A stretch of 64,000 nt of DNA from the NCBI GenBank assembly GCA_030603495.1, contig JAUVXR010000007.1, positions 18,672 to 82,671 of the forward strand, read 5' to 3'. Both the position numbers and the translations under genes were made by a program. The notes below the pieces were generated by a model that did no database searches, was not told the DNA's origin, and saw only the letters and a list, made by a program, of their open reading frames with translations. Positions 34,045 to 41,825 of the stretch are shown piece by piece. Source of the stretch: a bacterium (GTDB taxonomy: Bacteria > Armatimonadota > Zipacnadia > Zipacnadales > Zipacnadaceae). Numbering within the stretch: the first letter of the stretch is position 1; every line of letters begins with the position of its first letter.

Positions 34045-36111
34045 ATGCTAGAGCTTGCCTGGATCATACCGTTGCTGTCCTTCGCGGCCTGCGCGGTGCT
34101 GCTGTTCTTCGGCAGTACCCTGCAGCGGCGTATGGGTGAAGCCGTAGGGTGGATCAGCGTGGCCGGAATCGCCGCGGGAATCCCGCTGGCAGTTGGTAGT
34201 CTGGTCGAGTTGGCGCGCGGTGCTACTCCGGTGCACTATTCCTTCCTGTGGGCTCCGCTGGGCGTACGGCTGGGCGGAGCATCGTCGAATCTGCACTTCG
34301 GCTTGGCCGTAGACGCCCTGGCCGCCGTGATGCTGGTGATGGTTACGGTGGTAGCTAGTTGCATTGTCGTGTACTCGATCGGCTACATGCACGGTGACAA
34401 GCGCTACAGCCGCTTCTTCGCGTATATGTCGCTCTTCACGGGCTCAATGCTGCTGCTAGTGCTGGCTGACAACTTCCTGGTCCTGTACGTGGGCTGGGAG
34501 CTGGTCGGGCTGTGCTCGTACCTGCTTATCGGCTTCTGGTTCGAACGACGCTCAGCGGCCAATGCCGCCAAGAAGGCGTTCATCACGACGCGGATAGCCG
34601 ATGTCGGCTTCGCTGTCGGCATATTGATGCTCTTCTCCTACGTGCCCAGTCTGAATTTCGCGGAAGTCTTTGCCGCGGCGAGAGCAGGATTGATTCCGGT
34701 CACCATCGTCGGAGTGGCGGCGGCATTCCTGTTTATCGGGGCGATGGGGAAGAGCGCCCAGTTTCCCCTGCACACCTGGCTGCCCGACGCCATGGAGGGC
34801 CCGACTCCGGTCAGCGCGCTCATTCACGCCGCCACAATGGTCGCCGCCGGCGTCTATATGGTCGCGCGGTTGTTCCCGCTCTTCATCATTTCGTTCGGTA
34901 GCGCGGTGCTTTGGGGGGTGCCGGCACTGCTCATTGTCGGCATAATCGGCCTGATAACGGCGCTAGTGGCCGCTACGCTGGGGCTAGTGCAGAGTGACAT
35001 CAAGCGTGTGCTGGCCTACTCGACGATCTCTCAGCTTGGCTACATGATGGCAGCGTTGGGCATGGGCGTCGTTGGCTTTGCCGCCGCAGTTCTCCATCTA
35101 ATTGTGCATGCCTTCTTCAAGGCTCTGCTGTTTATGTGTTCGGGGAGTGTCATTCACGGGTGCAACGGCGAGCAGGATATGAGGAATATGGGTGGGTTGG
35201 CCAAGCGGATGCCGGTGACCTACTGGACGACGTGGGCGGGAGCATTGGCGCTGGCGGGGATCTTCCCGCTGGCCGGCTTCTGGAGCAAGGATCACATGAT
35301 GGCGGCGGTCTGGGACCAGTCGCTCGCCCAGCCGGTCTACTGGATATTCTTCCTGGGCCTGGAGCTGGCGGCAATAATGACTGCCGCATACATCGGCCGG
35401 ATGTGCTTCTTGACATTCGCGGGCACGGCCCGCAGCGAAGCAGCAGGAGAAGCGCACGAAAGCCCGGCCGTGATGACCGTGCCGCTGGTCATTCTGGCCA
35501 CATTCACAGTGCTGCTGGGGATTGTGGGAATGCAGTTCATCGGCGGGAACCTGTTCAACAGCTTCGTCAGCACGGAGATGCCTGGCAGCATGGCCGTGGC
35601 CGGGTTGCACGGACTGGCGCATGGCGAGCACGGGTTCAACTGGGCAGTTGCAGGCATCTCAACTCTGATGGCGCTGAGTGGCCTGCTGATTTCCGCGGTC
35701 ATCTACAAGTATCGCCTGGTTGACACCGGGTTGCTCAAGCGCTATCTCGCGCCGTGGTATAGAGCGGCGCTAAATCGCTATTATATTGATGATTTTTTCC
35801 AGGCCACGGTGGTGCGCGGTACGCTGGCACTTGCCGAGGTCACCCGCATTTGCGATAAGTACATCATTGACGGTACAGTCAACGCTGTCGGCTGGGGCAC
35901 GCGGGTCGTGGTTGCTACCGTTATCCGCCTGTTCGACGATTTCGTGATAGATGGTGCCATAAATGTGGGGGCTTGGGTCACCGGCTTTGTGGGTCGGACC
36001 AGCGCTCGCGCCGTTCATAATGGCGAGGTCCAGGAATACATCGCTGGCTTCGTCGTAATCGCAGCGGGGCTCGCGGGAATGGTCTACCTGGTGGTTATGT
36101 TGGGCTGGTAA
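34045..36111 (+). CDS. nuoL: NADH-quinone oxidoreductase subunit L
   Basis: The 688-residue antiporter-like subunit has about 16 membrane helices. Landmarks are FGLAVDALAAVMLVMVTVVASCIVVYSIGYMHGDKRYSRFFAYMSLFTGSMLLLVLADNFLVLYVGWELVGLCSYLLIGFW, the GKSAQFPLHTWLPDAMEGPTPVSALIHAATMVAAGVYM stretch with its conserved lysine, and a long C-terminal extension as in NuoL. It is the distal proton-pumping subunit. It starts 78 bases after nuoK across a palindromic repeat. Confidence 0.95.
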   Translation: MLELAWIIPLLSFAACAVLLFFGSTLQRRMGEAVGWISVAGIAAGIPLAVGSLVELARGATPVHYSFLWAPLGVRLGGASSNLHFGLAVDALAAVMLVMVTVVASCIVVYSIGYMHGDKRYSRFFAYMSLFTGSMLLLVLADNFLVLYVGWELVGLCSYLLIGFWFERRSAANAAKKAFITTRIADVGFAVGILMLFSYVPSLNFAEVFAAARAGLIPVTIVGVAAAFLFIGAMGKSAQFPLHTWLPDAMEGPTPVSALIHAATMVAAGVYMVARLFPLFIISFGSAVLWGVPALLIVGIIGLITALVAATLGLVQSDIKRVLAYSTISQLGYMMAALGMGVVGFAAAVLHLIVHAFFKALLFMCSGSVIHGCNGEQDMRNMGGLAKRMPVTYWTTWAGALALAGIFPLAGFWSKDHMMAAVWDQSLAQPVYWIFFLGLELAAIMTAAYIGRMCFLTFAGTARSEAAGEAHESPAVMTVPLVILATFTVLLGIVGMQFIGGNLFNSFVSTEMPGSMAVAGLHGLAHGEHGFNWAVAGISTLMALSGLLISAVIYKYRLVDTGLLKRYLAPWYRAALNRYYIDDFFQATVVRGTLALAEVTRICDKYIIDGTVNAVGWGTRVVVATVIRLFDDFVIDGAINVGAWVTGFVGRTSARAVHNGEVQEYIAGFVVIAAGLAGMVYLVVMLGW

Positions 36112-36169
36112 GCTTGATGATGATATGTCGCACAACTGATAGCTCTGACCAAATGTTAAAGGATGGGCT

Positions 36170-37732
36170 GTGCTGATGCCTATACTTACTTTTCTCATCT
36201 TTGTACCGCTCGTCGGGGCGATTCTGATCCTCTTCATGGATAGGGCGAGGCACGGCTACGCGATTCGGTGGACCGCTACCGTCGCTTCGGCTGTGGCTTT
36301 CGTGTTGTCCCTGGGGGTCTGGGTGCTATTTGAGCCGGCTATCTCCGGCCTGCAACTCAAAGAGTACGCCCGGTGGATTGACGCGCTGAATATTTTCTAT
36401 CATCTGGGTATTGACGGCCTGAGTCTGCCGCTGATTGTGCTGACCACACTGCTTTCCCTGCTTTCGATAATCTACTCCTGGCGCATCACCGACCGGATCA
36501 AGGAGTATATGTTCTTCTTCCTGCTGCTGGAGACGGGGATGCTCGGCGTTTTCTGCGCGCTGGACTTCTTCCTATTCTACATATTCTGGGAGATCAGCCT
36601 GGTGCCCATGTTTTTCCTCATCGGCATCTGGGGCGGCCCCAACCGCCAGTACGCAGCCATCAAGTTCTTTATATATACCTTGATCGGCAGTCTGGCGATG
36701 CTGCTGGCCATCCTGGCTCTATACTTCGCCTCGACACCCCATACTTTCGACATGATTGAGTTGGCGAGGCAGCACCCGATGGCCGGTGCCGGCCTCCCCG
36801 CAGTGCTAGTTTTCTGGGGCTTGTTCCTGGGCTTCGCCATCAAGGTGCCGCTATTCCCGTTTCATACGTGGTTGCCTGATGCGCACGTCGAGGCCCCTAC
36901 CGCCGGCAGTGTCATCCTGGCGGGCGTACTGCTGAAGATGGGTACCTACGGCTTCATCCGCGTGAGCCTGCCCATTCTGCCCGAGGCCAGTCGTCAGTTT
37001 GCGTTATGGATCGCGATCCTGGCGCTGATAAGCATCATCTACGGGGCGCTCTGCGCGATGGCGCAGAAGGACCTCAAGCGAATGATCGCCTACTCCAGCG
37101 TCAACCATATGGGCTACGTAATGCTGGGTATCGCGGTATCGGTGGCGGCTGTGGGGCCCGGGGCGATCAGTGAGGCGGTTCACCACAGCCGTATCACCGC
37201 GCTCAACGGCGCGGTGCTTCAGATGGTGGCCCACGGGATCATCACCGGCGCGCTCTTCTTCCTGGTCGGTGTTATCTACGAGCGCACGCACCTACGCGAC
37301 ATTGATGCCTTTGGTGGACTGGCCCAGCGGATGCCGATATATGCCGGGCTGATGATGATGGCCTCGTTCGCCTCGCTGGGGCTGCCAGGATTGGCCGGAT
37401 TCGTCGCCGAGTTCCTGGTCTTCCTGGGGGCATTCGGCATCTACAAGCTGATTACCGGGTTGGCCTTGCTCGGTGTAGCCGTAACCGCAGCATACTTCCT
37501 GTGGATGATCCAGCGCATCTTCCTGGGTGAGCTGCGGGAGCGCTGGCAGAATCTCCGCGATATGGATACCGGCGAACTGATCGCCGTTGTGCCCCTGGCC
37601 GCGCTGATGTTGGCAATTGGTCTCTATCCGTCGCCGATTCTGGCTATCATTGGTAGCGCCAGCACGGTACTGATAAACAACCTGGAGCAGTTCTATCAGA
37701 TGACCGATGTGATCACCTTCTTCGGCGGATAG
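36170..37732 (+). CDS. nuoM: NADH-quinone oxidoreductase subunit M
   Basis: The 520-residue antiporter-like subunit has about 14 helices, with FFLIGIWGGPNRQYAAIKFFIYTLIGSLAMLLAILALYF, FAIKVPLFPFHTWLPDAHVEAPTAGSVILAGVLLKMGTYGFIRV and AYSSVNHMGYVMLGI. A GTG at 36170 with AAAGGA 6-7 bases before it is the likely start; the ATG two codons later is the alternative. It pumps protons in the middle of the membrane arm. Confidence 0.95.
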   Translation: MLMPILTFLIFVPLVGAILILFMDRARHGYAIRWTATVASAVAFVLSLGVWVLFEPAISGLQLKEYARWIDALNIFYHLGIDGLSLPLIVLTTLLSLLSIIYSWRITDRIKEYMFFFLLLETGMLGVFCALDFFLFYIFWEISLVPMFFLIGIWGGPNRQYAAIKFFIYTLIGSLAMLLAILALYFASTPHTFDMIELARQHPMAGAGLPAVLVFWGLFLGFAIKVPLFPFHTWLPDAHVEAPTAGSVILAGVLLKMGTYGFIRVSLPILPEASRQFALWIAILALISIIYGALCAMAQKDLKRMIAYSSVNHMGYVMLGIAVSVAAVGPGAISEAVHHSRITALNGAVLQMVAHGIITGALFFLVGVIYERTHLRDIDAFGGLAQRMPIYAGLMMMASFASLGLPGLAGFVAEFLVFLGAFGIYKLITGLALLGVAVTAAYFLWMIQRIFLGELRERWQNLRDMDTGELIAVVPLAALMLAIGLYPSPILAIIGSASTVLINNLEQFYQMTDVITFFGG

Positions 37733-37741
37733 GTAGGAGAC

Positions 37742-37837
37742 GGTACGACGGGCGTCCCGCCCGTCGCTTCCCGCCTTCGCGAGCCGTAGCCTGCTAGGGC
37801 AGGCGAGGGCTGGGACAGGCGAGACGCCTGTCCTACC
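37742..37837. repeat. Two palindromic repeats between nuoM and nuoN
   Basis: GGTACGACGGGCG-TCC-CGCCCGTC (37742-37765) is a diverged member with compensating changes that keep the stem. GGACAGGCG-AGA-CGCCTGTCCTACC (37813-37837) is a standard member in the reverse orientation. They fill most of the 129-base gap. Confidence 0.85.
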
Positions 37838-37861
37838 GGAGATTGATGGCAGGAAACAGTT

Positions 37862-39379
37862 ATGCCTTATAGTAACCTGAGCGTATTTGCGCCTGAACTG
37901 AGCTTGTGTGGCCTGGCGATATTGGTGCTTGTGGCCGATCTGATCGTGCCGCGTGCGTGGCGGCGATTGCCTGCCGGGCTGGCGGCAGTGGGTCTGGTGG
38001 TACCGCTGTATTTCGTGGCCCGGCTCTGGCAGAAGGCGCCTCAGTCGGAGTTCATGGGTGCTTATGCGATTGACGGCTTGTCTGGCGCTTTCAAGATATT
38101 GCTGCTGGTGACCGGCTTCCTCGTTATCCTATTATCATTTGACTACCTGCGCAAGCTGCAGCGCGGTTACGGGGAGTACTTTGCCCTGCTGCTGTTCTCA
38201 TTGACGGGTATGATGCTGCTTACCGGCGCGGCGGACCTAATTGTCATCTACCTGGCCTTTGAGATGATTAGCCTATCCTGCTACGTGCTAACCGGCTACA
38301 TGAAGCGGGATCCCCGGTCCAACGAGGCAGCGCTGAAGTACTTCCTATACGGCGCTGCTGCCTCGGGTGTGATGCTCTACGGTATTTCGCTGCTGTATGG
38401 CCTGGGCGGCTCAACGCGTATTATAGACATTGCCGCTCGATTCATGGCCTCTGGGCCGGCCGCGGCTGTCGCTGTGCAGCCAGCCTTCTTGCAGAGCGCG
38501 CTGGTCCAGGCGGGCGTGCCTGAGCTATACGTGATGCGGCTGGCCGGGCTGATGATGCCGCTGGCGGTGGTGCTGGTCACGGTGGGATTGGGCTTTAAGA
38601 TCGCGATGGTGCCGTTCCACGCGTGGGCGCCGGATGCGTACGAGGGTGCGCCCACACCCATCACCGCGTTCTTGTCGGTGGCGCCTAAAGTTGCCGGCTT
38701 TGCGCTGATTCTCCGCCTGCTGCTGGTGTGGTATCCGGAGCTGATGGGGCATTGGCCAGCGCTGCTGGCTTCGCTGGCGACGATTACCATGTTCGGCGGC
38801 AATCTGTGGGCGATCCGGCAGACCAACATCAAGCGAATGTTAGCGTACTCGTCAATTGCCCATGCTGGCTACCTGCTCATTGGTGTGGTAGTGGCGGCCA
38901 CGAATTCGATGGGTCTGCACGGAATTATCGTTTATCTTGTAGCCTACCTGTTTATGAACCTGGGCGCTTTTGCGATCGTTCTCCTGGTAGCGCGCAATAT
39001 GGATGGCGAGGAAATCTCTGATTTCTCCGGACTGTACCACACGGCACCAGCGCTGGCAGCGGTGATGATCATCTTCCTGCTGTCGCTCACCGGGATTCCG
39101 CCCACCGCTGGCTTCCTGGGCAAGCTGTTCATTTTCGGGGCGGCTATTGGCAGCGGAGAGTGGGCGTGGCTGGCGGTAGTGGGTATCATAAACAGTGCGA
39201 TCTCGCTCTATTACTATATGAACGTCGCCCGGGTGATGTACTTCGGTAAACCCGGCGAGCAGGTACTGACGGTGTGCCCGGCGGGTGTGGTGGTGGTGGC
39301 GGTGGTCTGTCTGCTGGGGACGCTGGGTCTCGGCTTGTTCCCCGGGCTCATCATCAAGCTCATCCAGCAATGCGTGTAG
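37862..39379 (+). CDS. nuoN: NADH-quinone oxidoreductase subunit N
   Basis: The 505-residue antiporter-like subunit has about 14 helices with FALLLFSLTGMMLLTGAADLIVIYLAFEMISLSCYVLTGY, KIAMVPFHAWAPDAYEGAPTPITAFLSVAPKVAGFALILRLL and NIKRMLAYSSIAHAGYLLIG. It is the last gene of the complex I set; no nuoE, F or G gene is present at either end of the operon. Confidence 0.95.
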   Translation: MPYSNLSVFAPELSLCGLAILVLVADLIVPRAWRRLPAGLAAVGLVVPLYFVARLWQKAPQSEFMGAYAIDGLSGAFKILLLVTGFLVILLSFDYLRKLQRGYGEYFALLLFSLTGMMLLTGAADLIVIYLAFEMISLSCYVLTGYMKRDPRSNEAALKYFLYGAAASGVMLYGISLLYGLGGSTRIIDIAARFMASGPAAAVAVQPAFLQSALVQAGVPELYVMRLAGLMMPLAVVLVTVGLGFKIAMVPFHAWAPDAYEGAPTPITAFLSVAPKVAGFALILRLLLVWYPELMGHWPALLASLATITMFGGNLWAIRQTNIKRMLAYSSIAHAGYLLIGVVVAATNSMGLHGIIVYLVAYLFMNLGAFAIVLLVARNMDGEEISDFSGLYHTAPALAAVMIIFLLSLTGIPPTAGFLGKLFIFGAAIGSGEWAWLAVVGIINSAISLYYYMNVARVMYFGKPGEQVLTVCPAGVVVVAVVCLLGTLGLGLFPGLIIKLIQQCV

Positions 39380-39404
39380 CAGAGCGTGACGCTGCGAACA
39401 TTCT

Positions 39405-40421
39405 ATGACTAACCAAAGCGCGCCAACAGAGAGGGTCTGTCCGGCAGCGGAGAGTCCGTGGCAGGAGTTGTTCGTGCCTGTAGAGCAACAGCTTGCTCAG
39501 GCCGAGCGGGTGCTGGCGGAGATGGTGGAGAGTCGCTCGCCCGCGGCCCGAGATGTGATCAATTCCACCATCGGCTCCGGCGGCAAGCGGCTGCGGCCAG
39601 CGCTGGTGCTGCTGTGTGCGGACGCGTGCGGGGAGTGCGCTGAGCAGGCGGTGCACCTGGCGGCGACGGTGGAGCTGTTGCACTCCGGCTCGCTGCTCCA
39701 TGACGATGTCTTTGACAGCTCCCCAACCCAGCGGGGCAACGAGTCGGCGGGGCGCAGATGGGGGACCCCGGCGGCAGTTCTGGTGGGCGACTTCATGGCT
39801 GCCGCGGTCTACCAACACCTGTCGGTTCACGGTGACAATGGCGCAATGGGGATTTTAGCTGAGACGGTAATTGAGATGTGCCAGGCAGAACTGCTCAACC
39901 CGGAGTGGGGCAGCGAGATTGATGAAGCCACCTATCTGGAGACCATCTCTGGGAAGACTGCCGCACTATTCTCGGCAAGCTGCCGCCTGGGTGCTGTGGC
40001 CGCTGGTGCATCGGCCGACGTTCAGTCTGCGCTGACCGCGTACGGGCAGAATCTGGGCATGGCCTTCCAGATTACCGATGATTTGCTCGATCTGTACGGC
40101 GACCCCGAGAAGTTGGGGAAGTCGGTCGGCCAGGACCAGGCCCGGGGCCTGCTGACTCTAGCGGTCATTCGTGGGTTGGAAGTTGATGATAGCGGGGAGA
40201 TCGCCGGAATGACGGCTAGCCTCGCGGATGGCACGGGGGATGGGCGGGTGGCAGCTCGGCTGGCCGAGCGGGTCGCGGAGGTAGGGGGGCGTCGCTACGC
40301 CGCCGACCGTGCCCGGGCCTTTGCAGCAGCAGCGACGCAGTACCTGGAAAGCCTGGCCGCTTCGCCCAGCAAGGACTCGCTCCTGGCGATGCCTGAGCAG
40401 ATCCTGGGCCGCATTATGTAG
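39405..40421 (+). CDS. Polyprenyl diphosphate synthase (long-chain, quinone side chain)
   Basis: The 338-residue all-helical protein has GGKRLRPALVLL, the first Asp-rich motif LLHDDVFDSSPTQRG and the second FQITDDLLDLYGD, with KTAALFSASCRLGA between them. It condenses isopentenyl diphosphate onto allylic diphosphates in the cytoplasm, most likely making the menaquinone tail. The place 26 bases after nuoN links quinone supply to complex I. Chain length cannot be fixed from the sequence; the second aspartate of the usual DDxxDD is present as D-V-F-D. Confidence 0.88.
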   Translation: MTNQSAPTERVCPAAESPWQELFVPVEQQLAQAERVLAEMVESRSPAARDVINSTIGSGGKRLRPALVLLCADACGECAEQAVHLAATVELLHSGSLLHDDVFDSSPTQRGNESAGRRWGTPAAVLVGDFMAAAVYQHLSVHGDNGAMGILAETVIEMCQAELLNPEWGSEIDEATYLETISGKTAALFSASCRLGAVAAGASADVQSALTAYGQNLGMAFQITDDLLDLYGDPEKLGKSVGQDQARGLLTLAVIRGLEVDDSGEIAGMTASLADGTGDGRVAARLAERVAEVGGRRYAADRARAFAAAATQYLESLAASPSKDSLLAMPEQILGRIM

Positions 40422-40666
40422 GCAGCCTGTGGAGTTAGCGCAACTCCGGTCGCGAGCGGTGCCTGTCGGTGTATTGTCGAAGAAAACCTGGCAGCAAGAG
40501 AAGGTTGCCTCGCCAGCAAAACAGAATACGAATCCGAGGGAGGGGCTGGCGCGACCGGTCTGGTGCAGGGCAGGAGAGCGGATGATTGCTCCTGTGGGCC
40601 ATGCATTTCCGCTGGAGTCGTTTGCAGAGATCGTCTATTCCGTGGATGGAGGTTATCGCCACTACC

Positions 40667-41335
40667 ATGATCATCAGCGAAAGCAAGCCTCTTGAAGAAG
40701 TACTGGAAATGCTGGCGGGGTACGATAGCGTGTTTGTCGTCGGTTGCGGGGAATGTGCTACCGAGTGTCAGACCGGAGGCGAGTACGAGGTCAACGAGAT
40801 TGGCAAAATGCTTACTGAGGCGGGCAAGACCGTCACTGGGAGCCTGGTACCGGATGTCACGTGCCAGGTTCTCGACACTGGCCGTCTACTGCGTAAGAGC
40901 AAAGAAGCCGTCAGTCGCGCCGATGTTATCCTTGTGATAGCGTGTGGTGGGGGCGCCCAAGCTGTGGCGGCATCCGTGGACAAACCCGTTGTCTCCGGTG
41001 TGGACACTTTATTCTTGGGTGACACCGTTCGCCACGGCCAGTTCTACGAGTGGTGTTCCGCCTGCGGTAGTTGCGTTCTTCACGAGTACGGCGGAATCTG
41101 TCCGGTCACGCGTTGTCCTAAGGGCCAGGTTCACGGACCGTGCGGTGGCACCACTGACGAGGGCAAGTGCGAGGTCAACTCGGAGAATGACTGTGTTTGG
41201 GTGCTTATCTGGGAGCGTCTGGATGAGATCGGCGCCAACAAGGATGCGGTTGCCTCTGCTGCGCACGAACCCCGGGATTATAGTGTCCACCAACGGCCAG
41301 CCTCCCGCATCTTCGAGCCGCGGCGAACCAAGTAG
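40667..41335 (+). CDS. metV: MetV-like methylenetetrahydrofolate reductase C-terminal domain protein
   Basis: The 222-residue protein has VVGCGECATECQTGGEYEV, then VLVIACGGGAQAVA-like text and a Cys-rich end CSACGSCVLHEYGGICPVTRCPKGQVHGPCGGTTDEGKCEV, typical of the MTHFR_C domain of MetV. MetV binds an iron-sulfur cluster or zinc and forms the core of bacterial MetFV reductases with MetF, the last step of the methyl branch. No metF adjoins it here. The start at 40667 (MIISESKPLEEVL) follows GGAGG by about 13 bases; an ATG at 40646 is possible. Confidence 0.85.
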   Translation: MIISESKPLEEVLEMLAGYDSVFVVGCGECATECQTGGEYEVNEIGKMLTEAGKTVTGSLVPDVTCQVLDTGRLLRKSKEAVSRADVILVIACGGGAQAVAASVDKPVVSGVDTLFLGDTVRHGQFYEWCSACGSCVLHEYGGICPVTRCPKGQVHGPCGGTTDEGKCEVNSENDCVWVLIWERLDEIGANKDAVASAAHEPRDYSVHQRPASRIFEPRRTK

Positions 41336-41395
41336 CGATCGCATAGCCACCCTGGCCAGGCTGGCGCAAGGCTCCCATTGAGCACAATTTGTTGC

Positions 41396-41424
41396 TTGAC
41401 AGAGGCCCGAGTTCAACATATAAT
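41396..41424 (+). promoter_or_regulatory. Perfect consensus promoter upstream of the CODH/ACS operon
   Basis: TTGACA, a 17-base spacer and TATAAT are exact consensus. Transcription should start near 41431, about 395 bases before the acsA start codon. Confidence 0.8.
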
Positions 41425-41430
41425 GTGCTA

Positions 41431-41583
41431 GCAGCCTTGCTATATGATTGACTCGGTCTACCAAGGACGACGTGGAGCGCTGTGTGGCTCTGATTCTGTA
41501 CGGATAATGCCATAATATATGTAGCCTGGCTGGATTGTGTGGCTCAGATAGCAGCTTGGGAGCAATCTCGCTCCCCCTTTTTT
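41431..41583 (+). ncRNA. Terminated leader RNA or small RNA upstream of acsA
   Basis: From the predicted transcription start a ~150-nt RNA would end at GGGAGC-AATCTC-GCTCCC-CCTTTTTT (41558-41583), a standard rho-independent terminator. TGCTAT near the 5' end (41438-41443) can pair with ATAGCA (41548-41553) just before the terminator, closing a ~100-nt interior. I do not recognise a known riboswitch class. Conditional read-through would control acsA; alternatively it is a free small RNA. The 240 bases after the terminator hold no convincing gene. Confidence 0.55.
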
Positions 41584-41825
41584 GTCTGCGGGTTTACGAC
41601 AGAGCGATGCTGTCTGCCTGACGCTACGCGATGACCGGCAGCCACAGGAAGAGCCCAATGCTATGCAGCTACGTGAACGTGTCCACGAGATAGTGAAGAA
41701 CAATCAGGGCGGAGGGCTCGTCATAACAAGGAGACTGCTAACGATGGTGTGCCTTGCACGTGGGTGCCATCACTGTTCGGCGCTATAACCACCCTCGCAT
41801 GACCAATAAGAAGGATTATGATACG

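Noticed and set aside
40422-40666. Gene or promoter in the gap between the polyprenyl synthase and metV
   Set aside because: The overlapping track ORFs are Arg/Ser-rich shadows. I found no consensus promoter and no strong hairpin there.
41582-41788. Possible 68-residue protein in the acsA leader
   Set aside because: No family resemblance, no clear ribosome-binding site, and it begins in the terminator's T tract region; more likely leader sequence.
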